The notes under the pieces were generated by a model, which worked only from the letters and a program-made list of their open reading frames with translations, made no database searches and was not told the origin of the DNA. Positions 26,781 through 43,770 of a stretch of 64,000 nucleotides of DNA are shown here, in pieces (within the stretch, counting starts at the first letter, position 1; each line of letters opens with the position of its first letter). Both the position numbers and the translations under genes were made by a program. The stretch is from Hetaerina americana (Eukaryota; Arthropoda; Insecta; Odonata; Calopterygidae), in the NCBI GenBank assembly GCA_022747635.1, contig JAKTNV010000002.1, positions 110,642,869-110,706,868 of the forward strand. Reading direction: 5' to 3'.

Positions 26781-29640
26781 TGTTTCATACATATACTCTT
26801 AAAAAAATGAGTGGAACCTGTAAACAGTTTAAGGAAGAATTTGAATGCAATAGGGCGTTATAGAATGCCACTAGTGATGGATATTTGGACTCCTTAAAAC
26901 TCATAATCTCAGCCTCCCGGTAAAATTTTTGTGCAATGAAATGAATTTATTGTGTTACTAGGAGTTAGCTACGTAATTTATTCATTGCAAGAGCATCTGC
27001 AAGAGACTATTAATTCCACACATATGTGAAATAATGAGGAATGAAAATGATGTCTGATTCAAACATGATGAATGGCGAAACATGCAAGAACTGGTGACCG
27101 GCAACTGCGATCATTTGCACTGCCTCGACTCAACACTTAAAAATAGTGATGGGCTCCTGTATAATGGAAAGTATTGAATCTTACCTTATTGCATCAAAAC
27201 TACCCTGAATCAAAAATAATTTTATTTTCTCTAGAACATTTTGAAGTTGGACAACTGATTGCACTTGACAAATGGAGAGGTAGCTCATGTTTTATTTTTT
27301 TCTCAGTTACTTGGGAAAGCAAATTTCATCGTACAAGATAATGGAAAGATAAGGAGAAAAAAGAACATTTTCAATTTAGGACTTAATGAAAATTTGGAAC
27401 AAGTTTATTCTCATCATGGAACCTATATTGATCTGGAAAAAAGTATTAGATGACCTGCCTCTACTGAATACATTTGTGAAAAATCATGATTCTATTCACG
27501 AGCATGCAAGCTACGGGGACATTTATCTAAAAAGAAAAAAATATGTCCAGAATTCCAGATATTGATGATATTTTGGATGAACAAGTAAACAAAGATGATG
27601 ATGAAGATGACACAAGAGACTACCTTCTCACCAAGACAAAGTGTGTGCTGACTATAACACTATAAGAACTTACTTATCAAGGGGTAATTGATGTAAGCAA
27701 ATGCTTGACCAACTGCAGATAACTGAAAACAAAGTGCATGGTGGCAATAGTCAGAAGAAGTTCAAACCGTTGAAAATATCAAACATTTTGTTAAATAATC
27801 TCATTAATCATTGGGTATTTTCACAGGTTCCGAATAACAAGTGAGACTTAAATGATTAAGCCAACATCATTCTTTCTTACAACGTTTACATTATCTCCTT
27901 TTGTTATTTTGGTACGGCCCGCTGATACTTGCGAAGTGCATTTTCATGAAGTTGTTCCTTATGACTATATTAATGTTTTCTTGATTTTGTGCAATTTTTT
28001 GAAGCCATAACTTATAATTATGCTCCAATGAGGAAGGAGGGAATAACTTACTTTTAAATATTTTATGCATCTAAGATTTTTAATATATTTTTGTTATTTT
28101 CATTGTTGTAAATAAAAAATGAGGAGCGATATGTCTTAAGAGATAAATACGAGTAATAATCCTGCTCTTTTGCAGTTTATCAGTTTGTTTCTTATTTTTA
28201 CCATTACTCAAGTAATTATGCATCTAAAAAGAAAATTCTCTTTTTCCCATGAATTGCATTTTCTTGTGATTAACACTCTTTTTGTGTGGTCCCTAGAAAA
28301 GTGTAAATAAGGGGTTTTACTGCATATAGATAGCTATAAAACACAAGAAGGCTATTGTAAGAATTATTGAGTGTTTGCTAATTTTTTTTAGTCTTTAAGT
28401 CAAGAGGCGGGGAAGGAGTAGATAGGGGTTTAATGGGAAGCTATTATGAAGGTTATCCTTGAGTGGGTGACGGAAGGGTATTGAGGTGGGAGGTTCGAAG
28501 GAGGTGCCGATGCAATTACGTTCGTCAGAGTGATCTGAAGACATTTGTTCAGTGAGTGAACAACTTTTTTCCAGTTGAGCTACTTCAAATCGTTCCCTGT
28601 ACGCAATTGTCCATCCTTGGCCCCATCATTAAGGATCTTGGCATACAAGATAACTTTTGTCATTTAAAATGCATTTTTAGAGTTCATAATACTTTTAAAA
28701 TTAGTAATAAATAATGCCATAATTCCTTTGTAGGTCTAGACTTTCAATTTCATTATAAATAAAGTTATACACTATTTATACATGTTCATCCATTGAATAT
28801 AAATTGACCAGAAGAATGATTATTTCATTTAATTTTAGAATGTGAAGCTTCATTAAACACCGAACTGCACTTTTAGTCACATTTGTTGGTTTTCCTTTGC
28901 CTCATGCAGTAGTCTTCGGGTTACTACTGAAGCAAGAGAACTCATTTTTCATATTCAATATTCAAGAGCAACTATATGGTAAAAAATGTTGCATGAATAG
29001 GGAAATCAGTTTATAAAGAGCCGCCTTGAGGATAAAGATACTCTATATTATTCTAGGACATAAATGCTCAAGGTTAATTGGGAAATATAACTGCAACTAG
29101 GGTTGCGGATTTCCATTTTCCAAGGGACGAAGGCTGTTGATGTGCCCCAGGCTAGGAGGGTTCTAAGATGGTAAAAACGTTATTGCATTTCAATTGCTGA
29201 ATGCTTCGTGGTTGGTAAAATAAGTTCCAAACTACAACAATAAATAGATATAATTTGCAGTGGGCCCTCTCCTTTGGGACAATGCTAGAACGAAGTGACA
29301 CAGACCCTAATTGTGACACTGGGTCAATGCATAACTATTTTGATGGAAATTAGGTGGGGCAGCTTTAATTAATTTAATCTCTCCTCCTTCAGACCAAATC
29401 ATGAGAAAGAAGATTTATCTTCGGTATGGAGGATGGCTGTGCATGAAAAAATAGGGAGGGGATTTCAAAAGCAACAATTAAATATTTAAATCACTAAGTT
29501 TGAAGAAAAAGAAGGCTAAGGAGCAGGAGAGAAATGTGAGATCCGTTCGGTATCGTTGCTTTTAATTACTTGTTTTATATTCTATATCAGTAGGGGTATG
29601 AAAATAAATACCATTGGCATTTCCGAGTTGCCTTTCCTTT
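26781..29640. other. Intergenic AT-rich DNA
   Basis: I recognise no gene, transposase or RNA here. The stretch at 27250-27660 has short open segments with acidic composition but no family signature. The GC content is somewhat higher at 28390-28560, which I could not assign. Confidence 0.4.
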
Positions 29641-29699
29641 GACTCCATCAAAAACCATCTTTAAAGACTTTTGTTTCCGTGATTATTTTATTTACTCCA

Positions 29700-33470
<3,771 letters not shown>

Positions 33471-33827
33471 TGGAATCATATTTGCAGCCTTAAGGAAGGC
33501 GATTTCATGCTTCAATATTTTACTCTGTACAAATGAAAGGGGCCATTCTTTGATAATACAAAATGTATATTACTGCTTCCTGTAGGTCTATATTACTGCC
33601 TTGATGGAAAGCTTATATATATAGGTATAGCTTGATGGAAAGTTCGCCGGTACGTTAGTAAGGTGGTAAATACTGAGCTGAAGTTGAGAAGATTTTAGAA
33701 GTGTAGCTTTGGAAAATTATTTTTCGGTAATGTTGAATTGACTGTTATTTGGGATAGTTTTATTCGTATGCTCCTCCTTCCAGAGCTCGCATGAACTCAT
33801 TCTGGGGGAGCAATTTTATTATGCCTA

Positions 33828-33833
33828 AATAAA
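33828..33833 (+). terminator. Candidate poly(A) signal of ZFYVE21
   Basis: An AATAAA lies 358 bases after the stop codon and is followed by a GT-containing stretch. It fits a short 3' UTR, but this is positional evidence only. Confidence 0.4.
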
Positions 33834-36195
33834 AGTTGTTACCAATATCAAGGAAATAGTTTGTAGATACTTAATTTTTTGACTATTGAAAAAAGTGAAT
33901 ATTTTTCAAACTCTTTTCTTCTTGTTACGGGTCTGAGTTAGAGCACAAAGTACAATGACCCTTTGTTCTGATATGGATTGACTTTTTGAAAGTTAAGCAT
34001 TCAATGATGAGAGGGTAATCGAATTTGGAATTTAGGACATTGCAGCATAATGTGCCTTTAAATTCATGTTGCGTTTTCCAGAAGGGCAAGTGCCGGCACA
34101 TACCAGAGTCACATGGCCTAATCCAATTTTGTGTTCAAAAATCTTTGTGACTTCATGACTATCCATATTTTTGAAAGTGACATATCAAGGAAGTGTTATG
34201 GACGTTGTCGAATGGCATTTTAGAGCCACTTTGTTCTTTTTGACCAATAAGTTGAAAATGGCATTTTACCATTGAAGTAGGTGGTCTATTCTCTACGGTT
34301 GACATTTGCATTGGTGCACTCGAACATGGAAAATTCTCTGTGCCTAGTAAGCAGAGGTGCACTAGTCTCTCCTGACTGTGTTCCCTTCTCTTCTGCCCAG
34401 TATCAATGTTTGCCAATTTGCTTGTACATTTTTGGTTATATGCTTTCTGGAAAAAAATTATCCCGGAAAAATCGTACCTAGAATTTCCGCCGTGTTGTAT
34501 GTTGAATAGTGACAAAGTGTAGCGCCACGACTCGTGTTGGCATTGAAGTTACTGGCACCTATACTTGTTAGAATGCATACTTGCTGGATGTGAACCAGTT
34601 AACCTAATCCAAATTATTTTATCATATACTGTTCGACATAATGTTGACAACATTTCACAGCTTTCTTTTAGTGATTTATAGGTGTTACAGTTAAAATTTC
34701 AGTTTATATGATTTGGAAGCTTCCTTTTTTGCTCTGTCTTAGGAAAAACTCAGTTGTTGAGTGGTAGCATTGAGAATTTATTTATATTTTAATGACAAAA
34801 TTGTTAAAAACTATCCTTAACCAACAAGTTGAACATGTATTGGAATGCAAGAATTTTGTAATCCCTAAAGTAAGAGTATGCATGTGTATTTAGAGATCAT
34901 ATTGATCATGAATCATTTTACTGTACAAGGTGCACACCAAGGCATATTTGGTGATGATCCTAAAAATGGAAAGTTCCTTGGTGGAAAACACTTAGGTGAA
35001 CATGATCATATATACAGCTAGAGTCATTAAAAAAAAAACTACTATTTAAGTTGCTCCACATCTGTTCCTGGGTGGCAAATATGTGTTGTTAATTCTAACG
35101 GAAATTGGGTATGGACTGCATAGTAGATCAGATGAATGGTTGTTGGATACATCTGTCTCAAATCTGGAAAACCTGGTGGTCAATGCATTTTATACCATTG
35201 TACATTAGTGAAGACTGAAAATGAACTAAAAGTGAATGCACTCCGTGTTGTATTTTATAACTACATTGACTGCTTGTTGCCTTCAGAAGAAGTATAGTGT
35301 AAAATAGTAGGAATGAAAAAATATTTTTATTTCCTAACTTAAGTGCAATATATTTTATTAAGGATGTTATGGATGCAATTTTTACTAGCTTGTTTGAAAA
35401 AATGTCTTCCAAATTTGCAGTGCCTTACATTATATCTTGTGAAGTTCGATAATATTTCTTTCTGCTACCATCATCCTTAATTGATATAGCTAATACATGA
35501 CATATCAAATGCATATTTTCATTTTTAATTTGTATATGTGCCGGCTATTTTTTTGGCTCTCTGTTTTTGGTGAAATACTAGCTTTGTGAAAGTCAGTCCT
35601 ATTGATGTTTTAATGTTTTTAATATCTTTATGTATATTGCTGTTTATAAAGATGCGTTAAATCAGTCTCTTTTTCCATTTTTATTTTATCCCTTTTTCCC
35701 TTGTATGGTAATACTTTTAATCGGGACTTGTTTTTAAGGTTTCATAGGTGAACGTCTTATTCATATGGTGTGCTGTGTGAGTGAGATTATTGTTCTATCC
35801 GGGATCTTCAACGACCACACTGTTTAGTAAAGTTCATGTCTTTTAATTTGGCATATGGTTGAGCAGCATGATGGCCCAGCAAGAGAAAAATATGGAAATG
35901 TGTGATAAATTGTTTGTAATAAAAGTTTTGTGAGGGTGAATAAGTGGGCAAATCATGTCCATCCATGGATCTCAATAGCCTTTAAGTTGAAATTCTGTAG
36001 ATATATCTTTGGGTTATGACTTCAATATGCTTAATGCAACCATTGGGTTGCTGATTGTGGGATGACCTTTGGGTGTCGAGGTATGCTGGTAATTAGGTGG
36101 AGTAAATACTAAATGAATAATCAGTTGTGGACAATATATCAGATTATACAAACTCCTGGTGAAAATCATGATTTGAAAAATTAAACTTCATGTAG
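33834..36195. other. Intergenic AT-rich DNA
   Basis: There is no conserved exon, transposon protein or RNA gene that I can recognise between the ZFYVE21 3' end and the SINE at 36207. Confidence 0.45.
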
Positions 36196-36206
36196 CCAGT
36201 TGGTTT

Positions 36207-36510
36207 TAGTAGTAGTTTTGAGGGGAGGCGACCGACAGCTAAGGTCATTTGTGCCATAGGGGATTGACAGGAAAGGATGAAGGGTGGAGAGAAACCCGGC
36301 GTCGGCATTAGCCTACTCTTTACGAAAGGCGCCAAGGGGTCCGCAGTTTAACGTCCCATCCGACGGACGGCGCACTCACTCAAAGTGCCCTCCACAAAGC
36401 ACCTCAAGTAGGGATCGAGATACCTCTGAAAAATATTCAACACCGGCGGGATTTGAACCCGCGCCCTCAGGGTGGGAAGCCAGTACGTTAGCCCCCGCAC
36501 CATCTCGATC
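36207..36510 (-). repeat. tRNA-headed SINE family 1, young copy with 13-bp target-site duplication
   Basis: This is the reverse complement of the sequence at 25954-26260, with few differences. It includes the B box (read here as gcgggatttgaacccgcgcc) and the (act)n tail at its left edge. It is flanked by an identical 13-base duplication, ccagttggtttta, at 36196-36208 and 36513-36525 (the left copy overlaps the tail by two bases). The duplication and low divergence mark a fairly recent retroposition. Confidence 0.9.
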
Positions 36511-36666
36511 CCCCAGTTGGTTTTATCTTCATAGTGAGAACATATCACAAATTTGAGCATTCGTTTAACCAAAATACACTAGGGATGTAAATATCTCAGA
36601 CCTTTTAGTTATTGATTCAGAAGTATTAAGTGGTGCGTTTAATTTTATGTTATTGCCTACAGCCTA

Positions 36667-37412
36667 GTGCGAGGTCTGTTAAAATGAAGTAATGAGAGTG
36701 ATTTTTTTTTAGAACTTTTTCATTCAAAACCATTCAAAAATATTTTTAAACTTCAGGAAGAGAAAAAAGTCACCAGGACTCAAGTCAGACGAATAAGGAG
36801 AATGTTTTTTCTGGTTAAAAAATCATTTATTGAAATTGCTGTGTGAGGTTTTTGGAACCATTTTTGTGCAGGTTTTTCTCATCCCAGATTCATTGGTCAA
36901 AATCTGATGAACAGTGGTGTGAGTCAAATTCAAATCTTCCCCGATCATTCTGACTGTCGACCGATGACCTGACTGCAGAAGATCCAGGATTTTGTTGACA
37001 TTTTCACCGGTTCTTGAAGATGAAGGCCTTTCGGTTTGTGGTCCATCTTCAATCGACTCTCTTCCTTCTGAAAATGCCTGAAACCTCAGAAACACTTGGG
37101 CTCCTGACAAAACACCATCTTTGTAGGCCTGCTGAAGTCTAGCAAGAGTTTCTGTTGCACTGTACCCAAGTCTGAAGCAAAACCTGATAGCACACCGTTG
37201 CTCGAAATTGAAGTCACTAATATTTAGAGCACAATAGAAAAAGCTGTTTAACAAAAAAAATCGCTAGGGACAACCAAATGACTTGAGCGAGTTCCAACTC
37301 GCACTGAAGGGGGATCACATGTTCCACTGCCACCCCTCCAAGCCCAGCGCCTCCAGTGTTGCCAGATCGAATGCTATGCTGCCAGTCTAATTGCTTAATT
37401 TGCAGACCCCGT
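36667..37412 (-). mobile_element. Internally deleted mariner (about 746 bp) with TA duplication
   Basis: On the minus strand, 37254-36823 encodes the mariner N-terminal DNA-binding region: FEQRCAIRFCFRLGYSATET, then VRMIGEDLNLTHTTVHQIL, and MRKTCTKMVPK. It jumps directly to C-terminal remains (36820-36720, PDLSPGDFF-like in a broken frame), so the catalytic core is deleted. The left end (gtgcgaggtctgttaaaatg) and right end (cttaatttgcagacccc, reverse complement related) are diverged inverted repeats next to TA dinucleotides. The copy is non-autonomous. Confidence 0.8.
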
Positions 37413-40110
37413 ATATGTATTTGATTTAATACTAGATTGCAATGCATTGTCATAAATTGGGAGGCTGACCCATGGGTAACTTATTCCAGGAGATTAATAT
37501 CACCAAGCAGTCCCCAGAGAAGCCTTTCAAAATTCATGAGGAAATGTGGAAGTTTGTGTCAGTGTGAGCTACGAATGGAGCGGCTAGAAGAAAGTACCCC
37601 TAGATCGCAAATGCCATGGTAGACAGACACTGATTTCAGTGGTTGTTGGGATTTTATTTGACCAAGGGCAATGTTAGTGGAAATCTGTTCACTTAAAATT
37701 GCTAACATTCCAGAATAGAATTAGGTCCACATATGTTATTAGACACACCTAAGACAAAGTTTTTAATGTCTCTTTAAACTGAAGGTCAAAACTGTTTTAT
37801 GACTGCTAGTTAAATTCAAAACCAACCATTGAACAGTTCAATGAGTGGTTGTTGATGGTGTTGCCACAGTTACAATGCTATCTCTCAATAATGACTGATC
37901 TTATTTTTTTATAAAATCAGATTTTTCTGTTATCTCTGCATAAAGTTAACATTCACATTGATGATCGGATTAATAGAGACATAAAATTGGGTCTTAGTAT
38001 GCCATATTTAAAGTAATCTATTGGTTAACTAGTGCAAAAAAAGTCACTGGAATTTACTGGTGGAAACAAGAATGGTTTTATTGGTTTACAAAAAAGCTGA
38101 AAATACCCCTGTTTGACCGACCCAGTTAATTTTCCGAATAGGGTCTGTTTTATTCATTATCCATGTTATGCAACAATTTATCAGTGTACATCAGATGTCT
38201 TCCATTTAAAACAATTTAATGCTCCGAAATATCATGGAATTGCAAAGGTTTTGGTAAATTTGAAGACTATTTCTGGAACAATATTATAAATCTGAATGTG
38301 TGCTTAATGTAACTTAACAATATGGACAGGCCCTCATTTAAATGTATTTCCAGTGCCTGTTGTACTTAGTGTTTAGTTAAGGAAGCCATAATTGTTGGCT
38401 TTAATGGTAAAATCATCGAATAGTGACAATTCTTAGTGATGCATTTAGAGAGAGTTGGCGACCTTAATGTAAGCATTGCTAAAATTTAAGAAGTGCTTGC
38501 AGTAAATTTATATATTGGTGTCAATGTATGTGGTGGTGTGACGCACTACCAACTGTTAACAGGAAGATATTGGGCACTACCTAATTGGAATGGTGCCTTA
38601 AGGTATTTGAACGGAACACTAGCTGCATAATATTCAGGATACCGAGTTTATCTGGGAAATGATGAAACCGAAAGAAGGTAGCTTCCTAGCAATGAGGTAA
38701 GATGAAGATGAACATTTTCTTTGAGAAATCGTGTATACGAAGGCCAGTAATGCTGATTGTTTGCTGGTTCGCTCTGCAAAGGCCCTATATTCCAAAGAGG
38801 ACTGATTCGGCCATCAGATATGTGTGGTTTCCATTGAAAGTAATCAATTTGCATAAATGTCGGCATTTCAAGAAAAACTACTCTCATTTAATAAATATAA
38901 CTCATTAAAATTTTCATTGTGACATTGATAATGTCATGTTCCAAAATCTTATTAGAGGAGTTGTATTTTGGGGAGGTATTATAAGCAAGAAAATTATTTT
39001 GTGCAGCTTTAGGAGTAGTTTTATAATGGCAGAGAGTTTAGCGACCGAGCCACTAAAAATGGGGAAGTCACCGTAATATATTTTGAATTTCGCTCAAAAT
39101 ACTTACTGTAGCGCCATCTATTAGAAAATTCTATAATCATCGATTCTCAGTTGTTCTCTGGTTTCTTCGACGCATTTTAGTTCGCGATAGAATGCGTTTA
39201 GTCCGCTAATTATATGTCCTGATCAGTTGCTACTATATTATCTAGCATAATTTGCGATTAAAATTCGCAAGTCACTTTAAAAATATTCATATTTGACCAA
39301 TGAATTATCAGCTGACATCTCGTTCCTTATAAATGAATTCTTACATGTTTAGGAATACGTTTTTACGGATTGCACAGGCAGGGCTTGCCAATCAGATGCT
39401 ATAGGTTCGTAAACTCAAATGTCTTTAACTTGGCTGTGTTTTGATACTTGCTTAATTGTCACGTAAGAGTCGAAGTAATTATGAAATGACGTCGTTTTTT
39501 CGCAAATACATGAATATTCTATTGGCCGTCTGCCCGTTTGAGAGTTTACGTTAAGCTTCTTGTTACACATGGTTTCAATTGATTATAAGACGCACGCATG
39601 TCATGTTCGTATTTTATTTGAAAACTGCCCTGTCTTGCACTGATCCGGATGCATCTAGAATACCAAAGAAAGTATAACTCGAACCAGTGAATGAGCTTCG
39701 AAAATTGGCGCTACGTTCAAATTGAATTGTTTTTTAGATGAATTGTATTTTAGTGTAAGCTGACTAATATTGTTGCTATTCGCTGGATTGTATTATGTTC
39801 GTGATTGATTGATTCCGCGATGGCATTTTTTTCAACGGAAAAATAATATTTTTCGTGTGAAAGGAAAATGTAACTGAGCTTACTGATTTTCTTCGTTTTT
39901 TTCGTGTTGAAATAAAGATCTTGAATGATGACTCGTAGAAATAGCTTTGATACTCGAGGAAATTTTACTGCTTAACCTCTCAAAAATCTCGACCCTCAGC
40001 TTTCGGAATGTTTACATGTTTTTAATTTTACATTTATGAATATATACTCTTTATATATGATCTGGTAATGGGAAGATTTGGGTTGAATTTAACCAGCCTG
40101 AAGTACCTAG
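37413..40110. other. Intergenic DNA, nothing recognised
   Basis: It is AT-rich up to about 39000, then somewhat more CpG-containing. I see no exon or transposon protein. The 39000-40000 part may hold upstream regulatory sequence of the SLC46-like gene, but no specific element can be named. Confidence 0.35.
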
Positions 40111-40525
40111 CGGAGGTCTACCCGTCAGGCGAGTGACCTTGTGGCAGTCACATGCTTTGATTACTCAGACGCTGGTTGAAAAAAATGCAGCGCTGGGATC
40201 GGAAACTCAGTCCTGTCTCCAATGCGGACTTGCAGGAGCGGCTGCTTTTGCTGGGGGCGTCTTCACCCCTTCTTCAGACCGGTGATTGTCTGCGGTAATG
40301 CCATGGCAAAGAGAAGGGATTGCTTCTAAGACGCGAGCCGCACTGTCGCTTGGTCAGTTCGGCGTCCTTTTCGACCGCGCGCCGCAGCAAGCCATTTATT
40401 TCATTTGAGTTTTGTTTTGCGCACCGTCCAAGAGCTACAACCATCCTCGGGGATCGAGCCCGGACCCTCGGCGAGGGAAGCCAATCCACCATCCTCCGCG
40501 CCATTCCGAATTCACCAAATCTCAA
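40110..40525 (-). repeat. tRNA-headed repeat (SINE-like), minus strand
   Basis: Reverse-complemented, 40525-40450 has a tRNA-like head (ggcgcggaggatggtggatt) and a B box (ggctcgatcccc), followed by a GC-rich body that differs from family 1. I do not see target-site duplications, and the lower boundary is uncertain. Confidence 0.45.
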
Positions 40526-40790
40526 GCAATTCCCGTGGAATATCGAAAGCAGGTAAGAAGCATTCTGTTAAATTTGACAGGATAGGAATAGTGATCGTAT
40601 CTAGTTTATTTTTTTTGGATTGGCACAATGATGGCGGTAATATAATGGGAAATATGATATGGGTGGTTTACAAAGATGTGTCCCGTTATCTTTAAGAAGC
40701 TACAAAAAAAATAAGTTTACTTTCAAATTCTTGGAATCCGAAGGCCGAACTAGGTCTCTCTCCAATCCCACTTCCTCCCCATCCCCTCTT

Positions 40791-40805
40791 CCCCCCCCCC
40801 CCCCC
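40791..40805 (+). repeat. Run of 15 C
   Basis: A homopolymer of 15 cytosines lies just upstream of the candidate SLC46 first exon, within a C-rich stretch (40770-40805). It is prone to length variation and sequencing error. Confidence 0.8.
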
Positions 40806-41019
40806 TCGTACTGTTTCTATCCGTCCTATTCCTTGTGCACTACGAGATTGAGCTATAATCGAAGAACTCGCAGCCTCGTAATCAGCTGAGCTCGTTTCGA
40901 GGTATGGGAGACATCTGCCACGAGGGATGATGAATGCAGTTTAGCGGCGAATCAATTTTAGTTTAAATCAAATCCTAAGCGGTGACACATCAACTAATTT
41001 CAATCCTATCGCGGTCGCA

Positions 41020-41104
41020 ATGCCCAAACATTGGAAGCGAGGCGGCCTGGATGACAATTCGGTCGGGATTAGATTGCTGGAGAAAAGACCCCAAAACTAT
41101 GAAG
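41020..41104 (+). CDS. Candidate first coding exon of the SLC46-like transporter
   Basis: An ATG at 41020 opens 28 codons plus one base (starting MPKHWKRGGLDDNSVGIRLL, ending RPQNYE-G) and stops at a good donor, gtaatc. The exon at 60392 begins with an acceptor in phase 1 and is open upstream of its own ATG (CRELNRGTVKE before MPGDWW). Joining the two keeps one frame and gives a hydrophilic N-terminus of about 40 residues before the first membrane segment, as expected for an MFS transporter. The link is inferred from splice phase and order over a 19.3-kb intron. I do not recognise the peptide itself. Confidence 0.45.
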
Positions 41105-42739
41105 GTAATCGCAATCATTCATCGTAAAATTATTTTTAAAACTTTCATTTCAATTGTATAAGGAGGGGTTTTTTTTAGTGCTCAAGGTTTGAAAATGACT
41201 GGAAACTTCTTCTCTGATACGGTATCTAGGGTAATTCGGGTGATGCATCTATCTTTAACCTTCAAAACACTGCAGTTATTCATGTATAATATTCAAATTC
41301 AGGCATCTGAATGAAGGAGAGGGGTCTATCCGCACTTGTCATTGAAGCGAAAATTATTTTATTTTGCGAATGACGCAGTCCTAAAATGTAAACCCCCGAT
41401 ATGATACATGCATGCTCCTGATTACATGGAGCTGCGTCTGACATATTGGGTCACGACCTAAGTCCTCATTAGGCTTGAATAAGCTATCCAGGGCGGCTGG
41501 ACGGTCAGTTTTCAAGATGCAGACCAGAGGCAGAAATAATGTTAAAATTCAGCAGCGGATCCTCTTTTGCGAGTACCGAATAAGAGGGACTGTGTGAAGA
41601 GTTTCTTGTGCGATTCGCCTGAGACATTCGGCTCATTCCGCGCTTTCGTGCGACTATACTTAAAAATCAATCCTCTGATAGTTGAAACTTTTTCAATGAG
41701 ATTAATAGTTTTTATTTTCACATATATGGAATAACATTTATGATAATGGTAATGGAAAGTAAACACATCCTTCGAATGACCGATGCAATGGATAACTTTG
41801 GTCGGCGTCATTGTGAACTTCGCCAAGATGTTGAATTAGAAAATGGGTTAGCGTGTAATTATTCTAAATGTAAATATTCCACATCATTTCCAATTCTTTA
41901 TATCACTTATTGACTGCTTTTGTTTTTTTTTTATTTAAACCCCTGCGACAATTTTACGTGATTCTACTTTCAATAACTTGCCGGAAATCTCAATTTTTTT
42001 GGACTGGGAAATAGCGTATTCATCCACGATATCACGCACGAAGTTAGTTCCGTGTGTGACGTGTCACGCATCCCTTCGGATCGACAGGTGACACAGTTAT
42101 TTATTTGCGAATTTCCGTGGAGTCTTTTTAAAATAAAAAAACGACTTGCGTTTCGTTATCAATAAATGAGAGTAGTGTTAGGGACACGGTAGAGAATGAA
42201 CCGCGAGCTGTTTCCTCGATGACGGCATGATTTCCTGTGTAGGCCAGCATTGTTGCTGCTAGAAGTAGGAATATATTTCGGTGATTCGTATATTTTTCTT
42301 CGAATTGACTACATCCTATTGGCAAAATTCGACAAAGTCGACATTCGCAAGCTGGAATTCTTACTGGAGTAGTTGTGAATGTCAAATTTCGATTTGAATT
42401 GTTGTTTCGCTAAGCTAAGCTTATGTAATTGCATCATATGACGGCAATATCGAAAGCGCTTGAAGAGTTAATACATTCTTCAATGCGCTCAACTTAAATT
42501 TAAAAAATGTTCTTGTCTATCATTTTAAGATTGCCTACTGATTGAATTCATGAAGGAACGTTCTCACAAATCCTTGTTTAAATTTGTTTTACTTTCACCA
42601 CTCGGAATTAATAGACATTTTCCTTCCCGATGTCTTACTCTTAAGTCAGCTAGCTTTCAAGAAGTCTTGGATCGATAAAGTGTACGGATTTTAATTCATA
42701 TTAAACACAGCATCTGGTGAGGTTTCTGTTGATGACAGT

Positions 42740-43460
42740 TATTGACAGACCTTGCCTATAGCACATCCAGCTACTTCGTTTTTCTCCCCGCGACCGGCCC
42801 ACACCGAAAGTCTTCTTACCTCCTGACCTTGGCGGGCAAGTTCCCCACGTCGTATCGCCTGCACGAAGCTCCTCAATCTCTTCAATTGTCGTTTCCCAAA
42901 ATCCACTCCTTTCGGACATTCCGCTCAGAGATTTTTGAGTGTTAAGTTCTTCGATTCGTCCAGAGTGCGCGATGGATTCTCCGATTTTCCATCTGTGGGT
43001 AAGAGGTTGCCTGTAAATGTTGCAGTGCCCTCTTCCCTTCCTCGTTCCCGATGGCCGCCCGTGGCCTTCATCCCCTTCGACTCCTCCCCCGACCTGCCCT
43101 GCGCCTTTCCGCTCCAAGGGCCGTTCACTCGGGTGCTCTCTACCCTGGCACCGAGTTCTCTGGTGCTCGGGATAACCCAGCCGCCATTTGTCTGCGAGTG
43201 AGTACATTATTTCGTTTGATGTCGACTTGTCCCCATTGTTGTCGTCAAATTACGTTCGGGCCGACGACAGCGCGCAAAATCGCAAGTTGTTTGTTCTCGT
43301 TCGAAAATCAGTGCACAGCGATTAAGATACCTTTCGTTCGCCGAGTGACATTTAAGGTCTCCGTTGCTGGCAGATGGTGCATCTCAAATGGGCTCTTGCA
43401 TCGAAGAGGGGTGGGATCATTGATCGTTTGTCGCGCGTCATGGGCGTAGCGGATCATGGA
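42740..43460. other. GC- and CpG-enriched patch in the putative SLC46 first intron
   Basis: It is clearly richer in GC and CpG than its surroundings and has long open frames on both strands. On +, an ATG at 43051 opens 49 codons (starting MAARGLHPLRLLPRP, with an arginine-rich, mitochondrial-presequence-like start) to a consensus donor gtgagt at 43198. On -, 43207-42701 is open for 168 codons. I recognise no family in either. It could be an alternative promoter with first exon, or chance ORFs in GC-rich DNA. Confidence 0.35.
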
Positions 43461-43770
43461 CCGATTTTTATCTGCAGCATAATTTTTCCGACCGTGACTC
43501 TTGCCACCCATTGCACCAGGGGTCGCGTCATCCTTGAGTCGAAGTAGCTGGAAATGCGAAGAAAAGTATTGAACTATTTGTTGCCCATCACGTGAATGAC
43601 GATAAAACGCATGCCTTTGGAAGATCCGTGATCACGCCGCTCCAGAAGCCTGAAGTTGAAGCCGAAGGACAAAGGACGCTACTTAAACTCAGTGATAATC
43701 TTACAGGTTTCATAATTAACGCCCGGATTCTTCCACTTCAATCTGCGTCTTTGTCTTCTTCTGCGTGGGT

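Noticed and set aside
42701..43207. 168-codon minus-strand ORF as a gene
   Set aside because: It is rich in Gly/Arg/Glu as expected for the antisense of CpG-rich DNA, with no recognisable domain and no splice support. It is kept only as part of the GC-rich patch.
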